Of a stretch of DNA of 64,000 nucleotides, positions 1-10,436 are shown in pieces. Origin of the DNA: Fusobacterium gastrosuis (GTDB taxonomy: Bacteria > Fusobacteriota > Fusobacteriia > Fusobacteriales > Fusobacteriaceae); the NCBI RefSeq assembly GCF_900095285.1, contig NZ_LT607734.1:1364001-1428000 (forward strand). Reading direction: 5' to 3'. The first letter of the stretch is position 1. The number at the start of each line of letters is the position of its first letter. The position numbers were made by a program, and so were the translations under genes. The notes beneath the pieces were generated by a model that saw only the letters and a program-made list of their open reading frames with translations, had not been told where the DNA came from and ran no database searches.

Positions 1-998
<998 letters not shown>

Positions 999-1025
999 AG
1001 TTTAATAATTAATGGGAAAAGGAGG

Positions 1026-1067
1026 GTCGTAGAGTATTTTTTATGTATTCTACGACTTTTTTTAAAA
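1026..1067 (+). terminator. Intrinsic terminator / attenuator-like hairpin between glpK and dhaK
   Basis: An inverted repeat GTCGTAGAGTA / TATTCTACGAC (one G-T pair) is followed by a run of seven T. The dhaK Shine-Dalgarno begins only a few bases after the T-run, so the hairpin could end glpK transcripts or act as a leader attenuator for dhaKLM. Confidence 0.8.
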
Positions 1068-1084
1068 TGAAAGGAGTAAAAATA

Positions 1085-2071
1085 ATGAAAAAATTAATAA
1101 ATGATAAAAATAATATTGTAGAAGAAGTAGTACAAGGAATGGTAAAAGCATTCCCAGAAAAATTGGATAGAGTAGAAAATGAAACAATAATAGTAAGAAA
1201 AAATAAGAAAGAAGGAAAGGTTGCACTAATAAGTGGAGGTGGAAGTGGACATGAACCAGCACATGCAGGATATGTTGGATATGGGATGTTAGATGCTGCA
1301 GTATGCGGAGAAATATTTACTTCTCCAGGAGCTGATAAGGTTTTAGCAGCTATTAAAGCTGTTGATTCGGGAGCTGGAGTTTTACTTATTATAAAAAATT
1401 ATAGTGGAGATATAATGAATTTTGAAATGGCGGGAGAAATGGCTGCTATGGAAGGGATAGAAGTAAAGCAAGTTATAGTTAATGATGATATTGCAGTAGA
1501 AAATAGTACATACACAGTTGGAAGAAGAGGAATAGCTGGAACTGTTTTAGTCCACAAAATACTTGGAGCAGCGGCTGAAAAAGGCTATAGTTTAGATGAA
1601 TTAGTAAATTTAGGAAATAAAGTTATAGGAAATTTAAAAACAATGGGAATGTCATTGAAACCTTGTACTGTATTTTCAACAGGAAAAGAAAGTTTTTCAC
1701 TTGCTGATGATGAAGTTGAAATAGGATTAGGTATACATGGGGAACCCGGAACACACCGAGAAAAAATGTCTACTGCAAATGAATTTACTGAAAAATTATT
1801 TGAAAAAATTTGGAATGAAAGTGATGTAAAAGAGGGAGAAAAATTGGCAGTATTGGTTAATAGTCTTGGGGAAACAACACCAATTGAATTATTTATCGTA
1901 AATAATCATTTACATGATTTATTAAAAGAAAAGAAAGTAACAGTGGCAAAAACTTTTGTTGGAAATTATATGACATCATTGGATATGGGAGGTTTTTCTA
2001 TAACTTTCTTAAAATTAGATGAAGAAATGGAAAAATTATTAAATGCAGAGCAAGATACAATAGCATTCTAA
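1085..2071 (+). CDS. dhaK: Dihydroxyacetone kinase, DhaK subunit
   Basis: Substrate-binding subunit of the PEP:PTS-dependent dihydroxyacetone kinase; it binds Dha covalently as a hemiaminal on a histidine while DhaL transfers the phosphate. The N-terminal K1 domain carries GGGSGHEPAH near residues 51-60, and the substrate His sits in GLGIHGEPG at residue 218, the same number as in E. coli DhaK. A longer frame opens at 1043, but the ATG at 1085 has the AAAGGAG site at proper spacing and gives the expected 328 residues. First gene of dhaK-dhaL-dhaM. Confidence 0.96.
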   Translation: MKKLINDKNNIVEEVVQGMVKAFPEKLDRVENETIIVRKNKKEGKVALISGGGSGHEPAHAGYVGYGMLDAAVCGEIFTSPGADKVLAAIKAVDSGAGVLLIIKNYSGDIMNFEMAGEMAAMEGIEVKQVIVNDDIAVENSTYTVGRRGIAGTVLVHKILGAAAEKGYSLDELVNLGNKVIGNLKTMGMSLKPCTVFSTGKESFSLADDEVEIGLGIHGEPGTHREKMSTANEFTEKLFEKIWNESDVKEGEKLAVLVNSLGETTPIELFIVNNHLHDLLKEKKVTVAKTFVGNYMTSLDMGGFSITFLKLDEEMEKLLNAEQDTIAF

Positions 2072-2109
2072 GCTTTTTATAAAAAATTAAGATAAAATAA
2101 GGGGAAGAA

Positions 2110-2724
2110 ATGAAAAAATATTTAGAAATTTTAAATAAAATTGCAGATGAAATTAACAGAAATCAAGAAGAACTAACAGATTTGGATAGGGAAATTGGAG
2201 ATGGAGATCATGGAGTAAACATAGATAGAGGATTTAGTGAAATAAAAAAAATATTACCTACTTTTGAAAATCTATCTACATCTGAAGTATTTTCAAAAAT
2301 AGGAATGACACTTTTAACAAAAGTTGGTGGTGCATCAGGAGCAATTTATGGAACTGCTTTTATGAATGCAGGAATATATTTAAAAGGAAAAGAAAACATT
2401 ACTGATGAAATTGTTGTTGAAGCTTTAAAATCAATGATAGATGGTATACAAAAGAGGGGAAAAGCTATTCAAGGTGAAAAAACTATGTTAGATACAATAA
2501 TTCCTGTTTATGAGTTTTTAAATGGGGCTATTAATTCTGGAAAGACTTTAGAAGAAATAAAAAATGATGTTCTAGCAATTGCTAGAAATGCTATGGAATC
2601 AACAAAAGATATTATTGCAACAAAAGGAAGAGCTGCATATTTAGGTGAAAGAAGTAAGGGACATATAGATCCGGGAGCGATGTCTTCATATATAATGATA
2701 AAAGTAATTTGTGAAAATATATAA
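2110..2724 (+). CDS. dhaL: Dihydroxyacetone kinase, ADP-binding DhaL subunit
   Basis: Holds ADP/Mg2+ as a tightly bound cofactor that is rephosphorylated by DhaM and passes the phosphate to Dha on DhaK. The Mg-binding aspartate loop is visible as LDREIGDGDHGVN (about residues 24-36), followed by GGASGAIYGT and the C-terminal RGRAAYLGERS-type segment (here KGRAAYLGERSKGHIDPGA). Its 204 residues are normal for the family. It starts 38 bases after dhaK with a GGGGAAG ribosome-binding site and ends 12 bases before dhaM. Confidence 0.96.
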   Translation: MKKYLEILNKIADEINRNQEELTDLDREIGDGDHGVNIDRGFSEIKKILPTFENLSTSEVFSKIGMTLLTKVGGASGAIYGTAFMNAGIYLKGKENITDEIVVEALKSMIDGIQKRGKAIQGEKTMLDTIIPVYEFLNGAINSGKTLEEIKNDVLAIARNAMESTKDIIATKGRAAYLGERSKGHIDPGAMSSYIMIKVICENI

Positions 2725-2736
2725 GGAGTAAAAGTT

Positions 2737-3141
2737 ATGGTAGGTTTTGTAGTAGTTTCACATAGTAAAAAATTAGCTGAAGAAGTAATTTTTTTAGCTG
2801 AAGAGATGAAAAAAGAAGATTTTCCTTTGTTAAATGGAAGTGGGACTGAAGGAGATTTTTTAGGAAGTAATCCATTATTTATAAAAGAAGCAATAGAAAA
2901 AGCAAAAACTGAAAAAGGGGTCATTATTTTTGTAGATATAGGAAGCTCTGTATTAAATTCTCAATTGGCAATAGAATTTTTAGAAGCTGAAGGGATAGAT
3001 ATTTCAAATATAAAAATAGCAGATGCACCTTTAGTGGAAGGATTAATTGCAGCTGTGGCAATTAATGATAAAAAAAGTAGTGTTGTGGATATTTTAAATG
3101 AATTGGAGGAATTAAAAACCTTTTCTAAATTAGTTTATTAA
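2737..3141 (+). CDS. dhaM: PTS-dependent dihydroxyacetone kinase phosphotransferase subunit DhaM
   Basis: EIIA-mannose-fold phosphocarrier that takes phosphate from HPr and rephosphorylates ADP on DhaL. The N-terminus MVGFVVVSHSKKLAEE places the phosphorylated histidine at residue 9. At 134 residues it is the single-domain form; the HPr and EI-like domains fused in E. coli DhaM are absent, so it must depend on the general PTS. Last gene of dhaKLM, followed by a clear terminator. Confidence 0.95.
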   Translation: MVGFVVVSHSKKLAEEVIFLAEEMKKEDFPLLNGSGTEGDFLGSNPLFIKEAIEKAKTEKGVIIFVDIGSSVLNSQLAIEFLEAEGIDISNIKIADAPLVEGLIAAVAINDKKSSVVDILNELEELKTFSKLVY

Positions 3142-3168
3142 TAGAAAATATTATAGGGAAGTTTTAAA

Positions 3169-3207
3169 GAATCTCTTTTTAAAAATATTTGAAAAGAGAT
3201 TTTTTTA
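3169..3207 (+). terminator. Intrinsic terminator after dhaM
   Basis: AATCTCTTTT pairs with AAAAGAGATT across an AT-rich loop and is followed by a run of seven T. Confidence 0.85.
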
Positions 3208-3247
3208 GTTATATTTTTATAGAAATTTAAAATTATTTTTGAAAAAA

Positions 3248-3256
3248 TGTTATAAT
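3248..3256 (+). promoter_or_regulatory. Extended -10 promoter for the MATE gene
   Basis: TGTTATAAT (TGn plus a consensus -10) lies about 45 bases upstream of the MATE start, just after the dhaM terminator. No good -35 hexamer is visible at 17 bp, consistent with an extended -10 promoter. Confidence 0.5.
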
Positions 3257-3300
3257 ATATAATTAAAGAAATTTTGGAGAAAATAATTAAGGGGAAAGAA

Positions 3301-4644
3301 ATGTTTAGCTTAGATTATATGAAGGATAAGGAAGTTATAAAAGAAGTTTTAAAAATATCTATACCGGCAGTAATAGATGTATTGGCACAAACTTTACTAG
3401 TTGCTTTTGATATGATGATGGTAGGAAGTTTGGGTGCGGCGGCAATAAGCTCAGTTGGAATAGGAAGTGCAGCTTTCAATGCTATTTTACCAGCAGTAAT
3501 GGCTGTTGGAATAGGTGCGGCAGCACTTATTAGTAGAGCTTTTGGTGCTGAGAACAAAGAAGAAGCTAAACGAGCAACAGTTCAGAGTTTATTCATATCT
3601 GTTCCTCTAGGCTTATTAATTATAGCTATATTTATACTATTTGATAAAAATATAATTTCTTTAGTTGCAAAGGATAAAAGTTTTGATTTAAAAGATGCAA
3701 TTTTATATCATAACATAAATGCTTTAGGGTTTATTTTTATTTCATTTAATATAGTATTTTTTAATATTTTTAGAGCCATAGGAAGAACTAAAATTCCAAT
3801 GATTGGAAATACTATCTGTATGATTGTTAATGTCATTTTGAATTATTTCTTTATATTTATTCTTGATATGGGTGTTGCAGGCGCAGCAATAGCAACAACT
3901 CTTGCTAGATCTTCTCTTACAATAATGTCTTTTTATTTAGTATTTTATAAAAAATCTGAATGGATAAAATTAGGAAGAAAAGATATATTTTTAGATTTTT
4001 ATATTATGAAAAGAATAACAAAAGTAGCAATTCCAGCAGCATTAGAACAATTATCTCTGAGAATAGGTATGCTTATTTTTGAGATAATGGTAATTTCATT
4101 AGGAAATTTAAGCTATGCATCACATAAGATAGCAAACACAGCAGAAGCATTTTCTTATAGTTTAGGTTTTGCTTTTTCTTTTGCAGCAACGGCTCTTGTA
4201 GGTCAGGAATTGGGAAGAGATAATCCTAAAAAAGCCATGAGAAATGGATATATTTGTATGACAATGGGGCTTATTATTATGTCAACTATGGGCTTTGTAT
4301 TTTTTATTATTCCTGACTTAATAATAAGTTTATTTACAAAAGAACTTGATGTTCAAGCCTTAGCAAGTTCTGCTTTAAGAATAGTTTCTATATGTCAACC
4401 ATTTTTAGCTATAACTATGATTTTAAGTGGGGCATTAAGAGGAGCTGGAGCAACAAAATCTGTTTTACTTGTAACATTTTTAGGAATATTTTTGGTTAGA
4501 ATACCCACAACTTATTTCTTTTTAAATATTTTAAAGACAGGTCTGTTAGGGGCATGGGTTGTAATGACAATAGATTTAGCTTTTAGAAGTTTAATAATAT
4601 TTTATATATTTAAAAAAGGAAAGTGGCAATATTTAAAAGTATAA
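3301..4644 (+). CDS. MATE family multidrug/cation efflux transporter
   Basis: Integral inner-membrane exporter of about 12 hydrophobic segments in two pseudo-repeats, consistent with the MATE fold (Na+ or H+ antiport of organic cations). The first half contains FDMMMVGSLGAAAISSVG, close to the family's '(D/E)..MVGxLG...A' signature. In the second half PAALEQLSLRIGMLIFEIMV and ALRGAGATKSVL match the second repeat. A TTG at 3274 extends the frame, but the ATG at 3301 follows AAGGGGA at good spacing and gives 447 residues. Substrate cannot be inferred. It is 12 bases ahead of the AddB-like gene, so the two may be co-transcribed. Confidence 0.92.
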   Translation: MFSLDYMKDKEVIKEVLKISIPAVIDVLAQTLLVAFDMMMVGSLGAAAISSVGIGSAAFNAILPAVMAVGIGAAALISRAFGAENKEEAKRATVQSLFISVPLGLLIIAIFILFDKNIISLVAKDKSFDLKDAILYHNINALGFIFISFNIVFFNIFRAIGRTKIPMIGNTICMIVNVILNYFFIFILDMGVAGAAIATTLARSSLTIMSFYLVFYKKSEWIKLGRKDIFLDFYIMKRITKVAIPAALEQLSLRIGMLIFEIMVISLGNLSYASHKIANTAEAFSYSLGFAFSFAATALVGQELGRDNPKKAMRNGYICMTMGLIIMSTMGFVFFIIPDLIISLFTKELDVQALASSALRIVSICQPFLAITMILSGALRGAGATKSVLLVTFLGIFLVRIPTTYFFLNILKTGLLGAWVVMTIDLAFRSLIIFYIFKKGKWQYLKV

Positions 4645-4656
4645 GTAGGAGAAACC

Positions 4657-7350
4657 ATGGGAATAAAATTTAGATATATAGATTACAATGATAACAAAAA
4701 TTATATTTTAGAAACAATTGAAGATTATATAAATAAAAATACCTTAGTTATAACTGAGGATGGAATGTCAAAAAAAATTTTATTTGCAGCTGTAAATAAT
4801 AAAAAAATGAGAATTTTTAATAGTTTTTTGTCTTTTGATGAGTTTCAGGAAAAAATATTTTTTTCAGAAAAAAATATTTTAAAAGATATAAAAAGATTTT
4901 TGTTGTTTTATTCTTGTTTAAAAAAAGATACTAAAGAGAAATTAAATATAAGAACATACTATGACTGTATTGAAATAGCTGATGATTTCTTTGAATTTTT
5001 TAAATATATAGAAGAAGTAAATATTCTAGAAAACTTAAATTTATCTAAATGGCAGATTGAAAAGATTGAACTTTTTTATAAAATAAAAGAAAGTTTCGAT
5101 AAGATCTTAAGTGAAAATAACTATTTACCTCTGGATTGGCTTTATAAAAAAGAAAATCTGGATTTATTTTATTTGAGAAATTTTGAGAGGATAGTATTCT
5201 ACGATATAGTTGATTTTCCGTATAACTATTATGAAATATTAAAAGAAATTTCAAATAATATTGAAGTTGAAATAGTATTACAGATGAAAAAAGGAAATTT
5301 TGATGAAAATAAATTAAAAATAAAAAATTTAGATTTGCCTGATAGGAATATGAGCTTGTTTTTAAATACTTATAAGAATGATTTTGAACTTTATAATTTA
5401 GTTCAAAAGGAAAATAGTAATAACTTGGAAGTTTATTCAGCTAATATAAATCGAGAGGATAACTACTCCATATTTTCAAGTACAAATAAGTATTTATTTA
5501 ATGATACTAAATTATATAAAATATTAGAAAGTTATATCAATATACTTGAAAATATAGATTTAAAGACAGGGTTAATGGATTTGTTTAAGTTAAAAGAGCA
5601 GATTTTTAATGCAGATTTCATGGAATTTTACGGTTTAGATATTGAAGATTACAAAAACTTTCAAGAACTTTTGGAAAAAGAATATAGATATATTTCATAT
5701 GAATTATTAGAACAAGGCTATTTTGATTTTTCTTTTAAAGAAAATAAAAATTTATTAGAAAAATTAAAATTTATTTTAAAAAGTATCCAAGAAATAGAAA
5801 GGATAAAAAATATAGAAGATTTGAATATATATTTTAAAAATAAATTTTTTTCAAATGATGATGACATAAATTTTTTTATGGAAGCAAAGTATTCAAGTAT
5901 TTATGATAAATTTTATGAAATACTTGGGATTTTAAATTCAAATGAAAATACAGATTATTTTAAAAACTTTTCTAAATTTTTTGAAAAAAATATAGGAAAA
6001 AATATTTTTATTCTATTTTTTAATCATTTGAATAAGATAGTTCTATATGGAAATGAAAGCTCCATTGAAGAGGATAAGATCATTTTGAAAGATTTATATA
6101 ATGCTAAATTTTCTCAAAAAAATGATAAAAAAGTTTTATTAATACATACAGACAATCAAAATTTACCAAGGATAAAGAAAAATAATGCATTATTTACAGA
6201 ACAACAAAAACAAAAAATAGGGATTAAGTCTTATGATGATTTAATGCAAATAGAGAAATATAGAACTTTTCAAAATATTTTAAACTTTCAAGAATTATAC
6301 ATATATTCCGTTTTGGATTTAGATAACAATATAGATTTTTCTGCTTTTATATATGAATATACAAATAAGTACAAAGCTATTGAAAATGAAAAAGAAAGTC
6401 TTCTTTTTATAGATAATTTTTTTGTTGAAGATAATAGTAATATAGAACAAAAGGAAGCCAGATATAGAGCATACAGGAAAGAATTAAGTGATTTTAAAGA
6501 TGGAGTATTAAAAATAGGAGCTTACGATTATACGGCACTTTTAGACGGAGAAACATTTTTCTTTTTAAATAAATTATGTAAATTACAGACACAAGAAGAA
6601 TTAGAAGAAGTAAATGGGATATCCTTAAAGTTATTAGGAATAATATTACATAAAACTTTAGAAAACTTATTTAAAAAAAATTGGAAAAGTATATTAAAAT
6701 CAACTGAAAATATTTTAATTTACAGAGAAGAAATATTGGAGGAACTAAAAAGTAATATTAGAAAAGAGTATTTAAAATTTGAAAATTTTATGTCTAATTA
6801 TCTGGAAGAAGTTTTAATAGAAAAATTAGTAAATAATATTGAAAAATTTTTAAAGTTTTTATATGAAGAATTAAAAGAGGAAAAAATTATAAGAATTGAA
6901 GCAGAGAAGAAAGATAAAACCGAAGTTCCTTTTTATGAGATTAATGGTATACAAGTACTTCTAACAGGTAGGGCAGATTTACTAGTAGAAAGTAGTAAGG
7001 GAAATTATATAATAGACTTTAAAACAGGTTTTGCAGACAAAAGACAGCTAGAATTTTATACAGTTATGTTCTATGGTAAGGAGTTAACTTCATTGCCTGT
7101 ATATGCTTTTGCTTATAATTTTTGGAAAGAGGGAGAAGCAGAAAATATTGAAATTGAAAAATATAAAATGGATGATATAGCAGGGCTTTGTCAAAAAATA
7201 AAAGATAGTTTAAAGAAGTTTTTTGAAAATCCGAGTTATGCTTTACCCAAAAAATCAGCCTTAAAAGAATACAAAGCTGATTTTAAAAAACTATATAATT
7301 ATAAATATTTATGCCCACTTGATAAAATACAAGGTGATGAGAATGAATAA
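4657..7350 (+). CDS. AddB/RecB-family PD-(D/E)XK exonuclease subunit
   Basis: Probable AddB-like partner of the helicase downstream. The 897-residue protein has a long, lysine/asparagine-rich N-terminal part with no recognisable Walker A motif. Its C-terminal RecB-type nuclease domain shows LLGIILHKTLENLF, GRADLLVE and the catalytic IIDFKTG followed by QLEFYTVMF (around residues 665-810). Classical AddB uses four cysteines around the nuclease to hold a 4Fe-4S cluster. Here I see only isolated cysteines (LNKLCKL, KYLCPLDK), so the cluster is probably absent or altered. The start has TAGGAG at good spacing. The 3' end overlaps the next gene by 8 bases, indicating coupled translation. Confidence 0.8.
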   Translation: MGIKFRYIDYNDNKNYILETIEDYINKNTLVITEDGMSKKILFAAVNNKKMRIFNSFLSFDEFQEKIFFSEKNILKDIKRFLLFYSCLKKDTKEKLNIRTYYDCIEIADDFFEFFKYIEEVNILENLNLSKWQIEKIELFYKIKESFDKILSENNYLPLDWLYKKENLDLFYLRNFERIVFYDIVDFPYNYYEILKEISNNIEVEIVLQMKKGNFDENKLKIKNLDLPDRNMSLFLNTYKNDFELYNLVQKENSNNLEVYSANINREDNYSIFSSTNKYLFNDTKLYKILESYINILENIDLKTGLMDLFKLKEQIFNADFMEFYGLDIEDYKNFQELLEKEYRYISYELLEQGYFDFSFKENKNLLEKLKFILKSIQEIERIKNIEDLNIYFKNKFFSNDDDINFFMEAKYSSIYDKFYEILGILNSNENTDYFKNFSKFFEKNIGKNIFILFFNHLNKIVLYGNESSIEEDKIILKDLYNAKFSQKNDKKVLLIHTDNQNLPRIKKNNALFTEQQKQKIGIKSYDDLMQIEKYRTFQNILNFQELYIYSVLDLDNNIDFSAFIYEYTNKYKAIENEKESLLFIDNFFVEDNSNIEQKEARYRAYRKELSDFKDGVLKIGAYDYTALLDGETFFFLNKLCKLQTQEELEEVNGISLKLLGIILHKTLENLFKKNWKSILKSTENILIYREEILEELKSNIRKEYLKFENFMSNYLEEVLIEKLVNNIEKFLKFLYEELKEEKIIRIEAEKKDKTEVPFYEINGIQVLLTGRADLLVESSKGNYIIDFKTGFADKRQLEFYTVMFYGKELTSLPVYAFAYNFWKEGEAENIEIEKYKMDDIAGLCQKIKDSLKKFFENPSYALPKKSALKEYKADFKKLYNYKYLCPLDKIQGDENE

Positions 7351-9895
7351 GAATAAATTAGTATTAAAAGCTAGTGCTGGAACAGGAAAAACTTTTAGAT
7401 TGTCTTTAGAATATATAGTGGCTTTACTTAATGGAATGGATTATAAGAATATTTTAGTTATGACTTTCACAAAAAAAGCAACAGCAGAAATAAAAAAAGA
7501 AGTGCTAGATAAAATTTGTGATTTTACTAAAATTTATGAAATCTTGAAAGAAAAAAAACAAGATATAGAAGCTATAAGAGAATATTTAAAAACAGAAAAA
7601 GAGAAGTATTTTTTACTTATAAAAGTTATTGAAGATTTATATGGAAAAAAAATAACAGAAAATGAATTAAAAAAATTATCAATAATTTATAGTGAAATTT
7701 TAAAGAATAAAGAGAAAATAAAAATATATACAATAGATTCCTTTTTAAATATTATTTTTAAAAATATAGTTGTGAATTTTTTGAATATTAAAACATATAC
7801 TATGATAGATGATGATGAAAATATATATTATTATAAAAAAATACTAGAAAATATTTTTAGAGATAAAGATTTATTTAGAAGATTTAAAGATTTTTTTATA
7901 GATAATTCTGAAAAATCGGTGGATAAATATTTAGAAATAATAGCTAGTTTAATAAATGGAAGATGGAAATATTTGATTTCTCTCTCAGAAAATGAAAATT
8001 TTTACTCTAAAGAGAAGCTAACTATTGAAAAGCCAAGCTATGAGTATTTGAAAGATATATGTATATATATTCAAGATGAAGCTAAAAAAGAATTAGAAGA
8101 TAGTTTGAAAAAAGATTATAAAAAATATCTAAATAAGTCTGATGATGTATTGCGAAAAATGCTTTTTTTAGATTTTAAAAATATACTAGATAACGAGCCA
8201 TACAATGGAAATAAATTTAGAAAAAAAGAAGATTCAGTACACAAAGAAGAAATAAAAAATATATATGAAAAATTGAAAAGTAGCCTTTCTAAAGAAATAT
8301 ATAATGAGATACTAATACCTTATGAAAAAAATCTGATAGACTTAAGTAGTGAAATTTATAAAATTTATGACGAGTTAAAAATACGAGAAAGAAAATTTAC
8401 TTTCAACGATATTTCCCTTTATACATATAGAGTTCTTTTTAATAGCGAAAATAAACTAATGAACAGAGATGGATTGACAGAAAACTTTTTTGAAAGCTTG
8501 GATATGCAAATTGATACTATTTTTATTGATGAGTTTCAAGATACGAGTATCCTACAATGGAAAATATTATATGAAATTATAAAAAAAGCTAGCTCAGTTA
8601 TCTGTGTGGGAGATGAAAAACAAAGTATCTATGGTTGGAGAGGAGGAGAAAAGAAACTCTTTGAAAATCTAGAAAAAATAATAGATGCTAGAGAAGAAAA
8701 TATGGATATTTCATATAGAAGTGACATAAATATTGTTGAATTTACTAATAAAATTTTTAATAAAATTAAAGAAAAAGCTCCTAATTGGAAGTATAAGGAG
8801 AGCAATGCCAATTCAAAAGAGAAGGGCTATGTAAAACTTAATTATGTAGAGAAAAATAAAGATGAAAAAATAAATATTGTTCAGGTATTGATAGAAGAGT
8901 TGGAAAAAACAGAATTAAAAAATTATTCAGATATAGCTATAATTGCTAGAACAAATAAAGAACTTAAGGAAATTGCTGAAGCTTTAGAAGAAAAAAAAAT
9001 TCCCTATCATTTAAGTACTAAAAGAAACATAGAAGATTCAAGAGGCATATTTGAGTATTTAGAACTTTTAAAATATTTAATTTATGATAGGAAACTTAGT
9101 TTATTTAATTTCTTGGCATCAGATTTAACTTTTTTAGGTACTGAAGAAATAGAATTTTTACTAAAAAATAAAGACAAAACTTTTAATTATTTAGATGACC
9201 TAAAAGAAAATGAGTTTAAAAATTTATTACCTTTGAAAGTACAGAAAATTTTGGATAAAATAAAATTCTTAAAAAGAGAATATAAAATATTGAATGCACA
9301 AGATTTGACAAAAAAAATATATGATGAGTTTAATTTTTTTCATGTTTTTACTAAAGAAAATGAATTAAAAAATTTATCTGAAATTTATTTATTGACAAAA
9401 AAATATAATAGTTCATTTGCTTTTTTAAGGGCTTTTGAAAATGCAGATATAGAGATATCAGAAAATTTAATACAAAACTCTGCAATAGAATTGATGACAA
9501 TACATAAATCTAAAGGTTTACAATTTAAAACTGTATTGGTATTGCAGAAATTAGAAAATAAAAAAAATAAAGAAATGGATTTTATTTTCTTAATGGATAA
9601 AGAATACAAAAAAGTAAAGTTTAGTTTATTTGTTAAAAATGGTTATACAAAAATTATTGAGAATTGTTTTGTAGAAGAAATGAAAGAAATAAGACAAAGC
9701 CAAGAAGAGGAAGAAATTAATAATTTTTATGTTGCTGTAACAAGGGCAAAAAATAATTTGATAGTAGTGACTGAAAATCCTGAATATTTTGAAAGTTTGG
9801 AGGAATTTCAAAGTCTTAAAAATTTTGAAATAGGTAAATTGAAATTTTTTGAAGCAGATGAAGAAAAAGATATTCAGGAAAAAAATATAGATTGA
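7343..9895 (+). CDS. UvrD/RecB-type superfamily 1 helicase (AddA-like, helicase part)
   Basis: ATP-dependent DNA helicase of the RecB/AddA type, expected to act in recombinational repair of double-strand breaks. Walker A ASAGTGKT is at residues 10-17, motif II is IDEFQDTS, then VGDEKQSIYGWRGG (motif III), ELMTIHKSKGLQF (motif V) and FYVAVTRAKNNL (motif VI). The frame opens at a TTG (7319), but ATG 7343 has AAGGTG six bases upstream. AddA proteins are usually about 1,200 residues with a C-terminal nuclease; this ORF stops after motif VI at 850 residues. The nuclease is encoded by the next ORF in another frame, overlapping by four bases. Confidence 0.88.
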   Translation: MNKNKLVLKASAGTGKTFRLSLEYIVALLNGMDYKNILVMTFTKKATAEIKKEVLDKICDFTKIYEILKEKKQDIEAIREYLKTEKEKYFLLIKVIEDLYGKKITENELKKLSIIYSEILKNKEKIKIYTIDSFLNIIFKNIVVNFLNIKTYTMIDDDENIYYYKKILENIFRDKDLFRRFKDFFIDNSEKSVDKYLEIIASLINGRWKYLISLSENENFYSKEKLTIEKPSYEYLKDICIYIQDEAKKELEDSLKKDYKKYLNKSDDVLRKMLFLDFKNILDNEPYNGNKFRKKEDSVHKEEIKNIYEKLKSSLSKEIYNEILIPYEKNLIDLSSEIYKIYDELKIRERKFTFNDISLYTYRVLFNSENKLMNRDGLTENFFESLDMQIDTIFIDEFQDTSILQWKILYEIIKKASSVICVGDEKQSIYGWRGGEKKLFENLEKIIDAREENMDISYRSDINIVEFTNKIFNKIKEKAPNWKYKESNANSKEKGYVKLNYVEKNKDEKINIVQVLIEELEKTELKNYSDIAIIARTNKELKEIAEALEEKKIPYHLSTKRNIEDSRGIFEYLELLKYLIYDRKLSLFNFLASDLTFLGTEEIEFLLKNKDKTFNYLDDLKENEFKNLLPLKVQKILDKIKFLKREYKILNAQDLTKKIYDEFNFFHVFTKENELKNLSEIYLLTKKYNSSFAFLRAFENADIEISENLIQNSAIELMTIHKSKGLQFKTVLVLQKLENKKNKEMDFIFLMDKEYKKVKFSLFVKNGYTKIIENCFVEEMKEIRQSQEEEEINNFYVAVTRAKNNLIVVTENPEYFESLEEFQSLKNFEIGKLKFFEADEEKDIQEKNID

Positions 9896-10422
9896 AAGAT
9901 AAAAATAACTTAATCAAAGAAAAAGAAAATTTTGAGATTGGCGGAACAAAATTTTTATTGAAAACCGAAGAACAGAGAGTTCTTGGAATACTGATACATT
10001 ATTTTTTAGAAAATATAAGAAATGCAGAAGATAAAGAAATAGAATATGCTAAGAAACTATGCTATAAAAACTATTTATCATATTTTGGTGAAGAAAAATT
10101 AAGTAAAATATTTTCAGAAAAAAATATAAAAAAGATATTAGAAATATCAGGAGAGATATTTTCTGAAAAATGGGATCATATTTATTCTGAGTATGAAATT
10201 TATGACTATGAAAATAAAAAATCATATAGAATAGATAGGATTATGATTAAAGATGATGATGGTAATGGAAATGGTGAAATTTATATAGTTGATTATAAGA
10301 CTGGTTCAAAAAATGATGAACAAATAGAAAACTATAAAAATCTTATATATAAAAATTTTGGAGATGAAGTTCAAAATTATAAAGTTAGAACTAAGTTTTT
10401 AGAATTTGACATAGAATATTGA
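9892..10422 (+). CDS. Stand-alone RecB-like nuclease domain (C-terminal part of a split AddA)
   Basis: A 176-residue PD-(D/E)XK nuclease module matching the C-terminal end of AddA. It has LGILIHYFLENI (the conserved H), YRIDRIM (catalytic D) and IVDYKTGSKNDEQIENYKNLI (D-x-K plus the Q..Y motif). It begins at a TTG overlapping the TGA of the helicase gene (TTGA) in a different frame; the frame is closed by TGA at 9859, so no earlier start is possible. AGGAA lies about 11 bases upstream. Either AddA is made as two coupled polypeptides, or a frameshift has split one gene. The intact nuclease motifs favour a functional product. Confidence 0.75.
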   Translation: MKDKNNLIKEKENFEIGGTKFLLKTEEQRVLGILIHYFLENIRNAEDKEIEYAKKLCYKNYLSYFGEEKLSKIFSEKNIKKILEISGEIFSEKWDHIYSEYEIYDYENKKSYRIDRIMIKDDDGNGNGEIYIVDYKTGSKNDEQIENYKNLIYKNFGDEVQNYKVRTKFLEFDIEY

Positions 10423-10436
10423 AAATGGAGAAAGGT

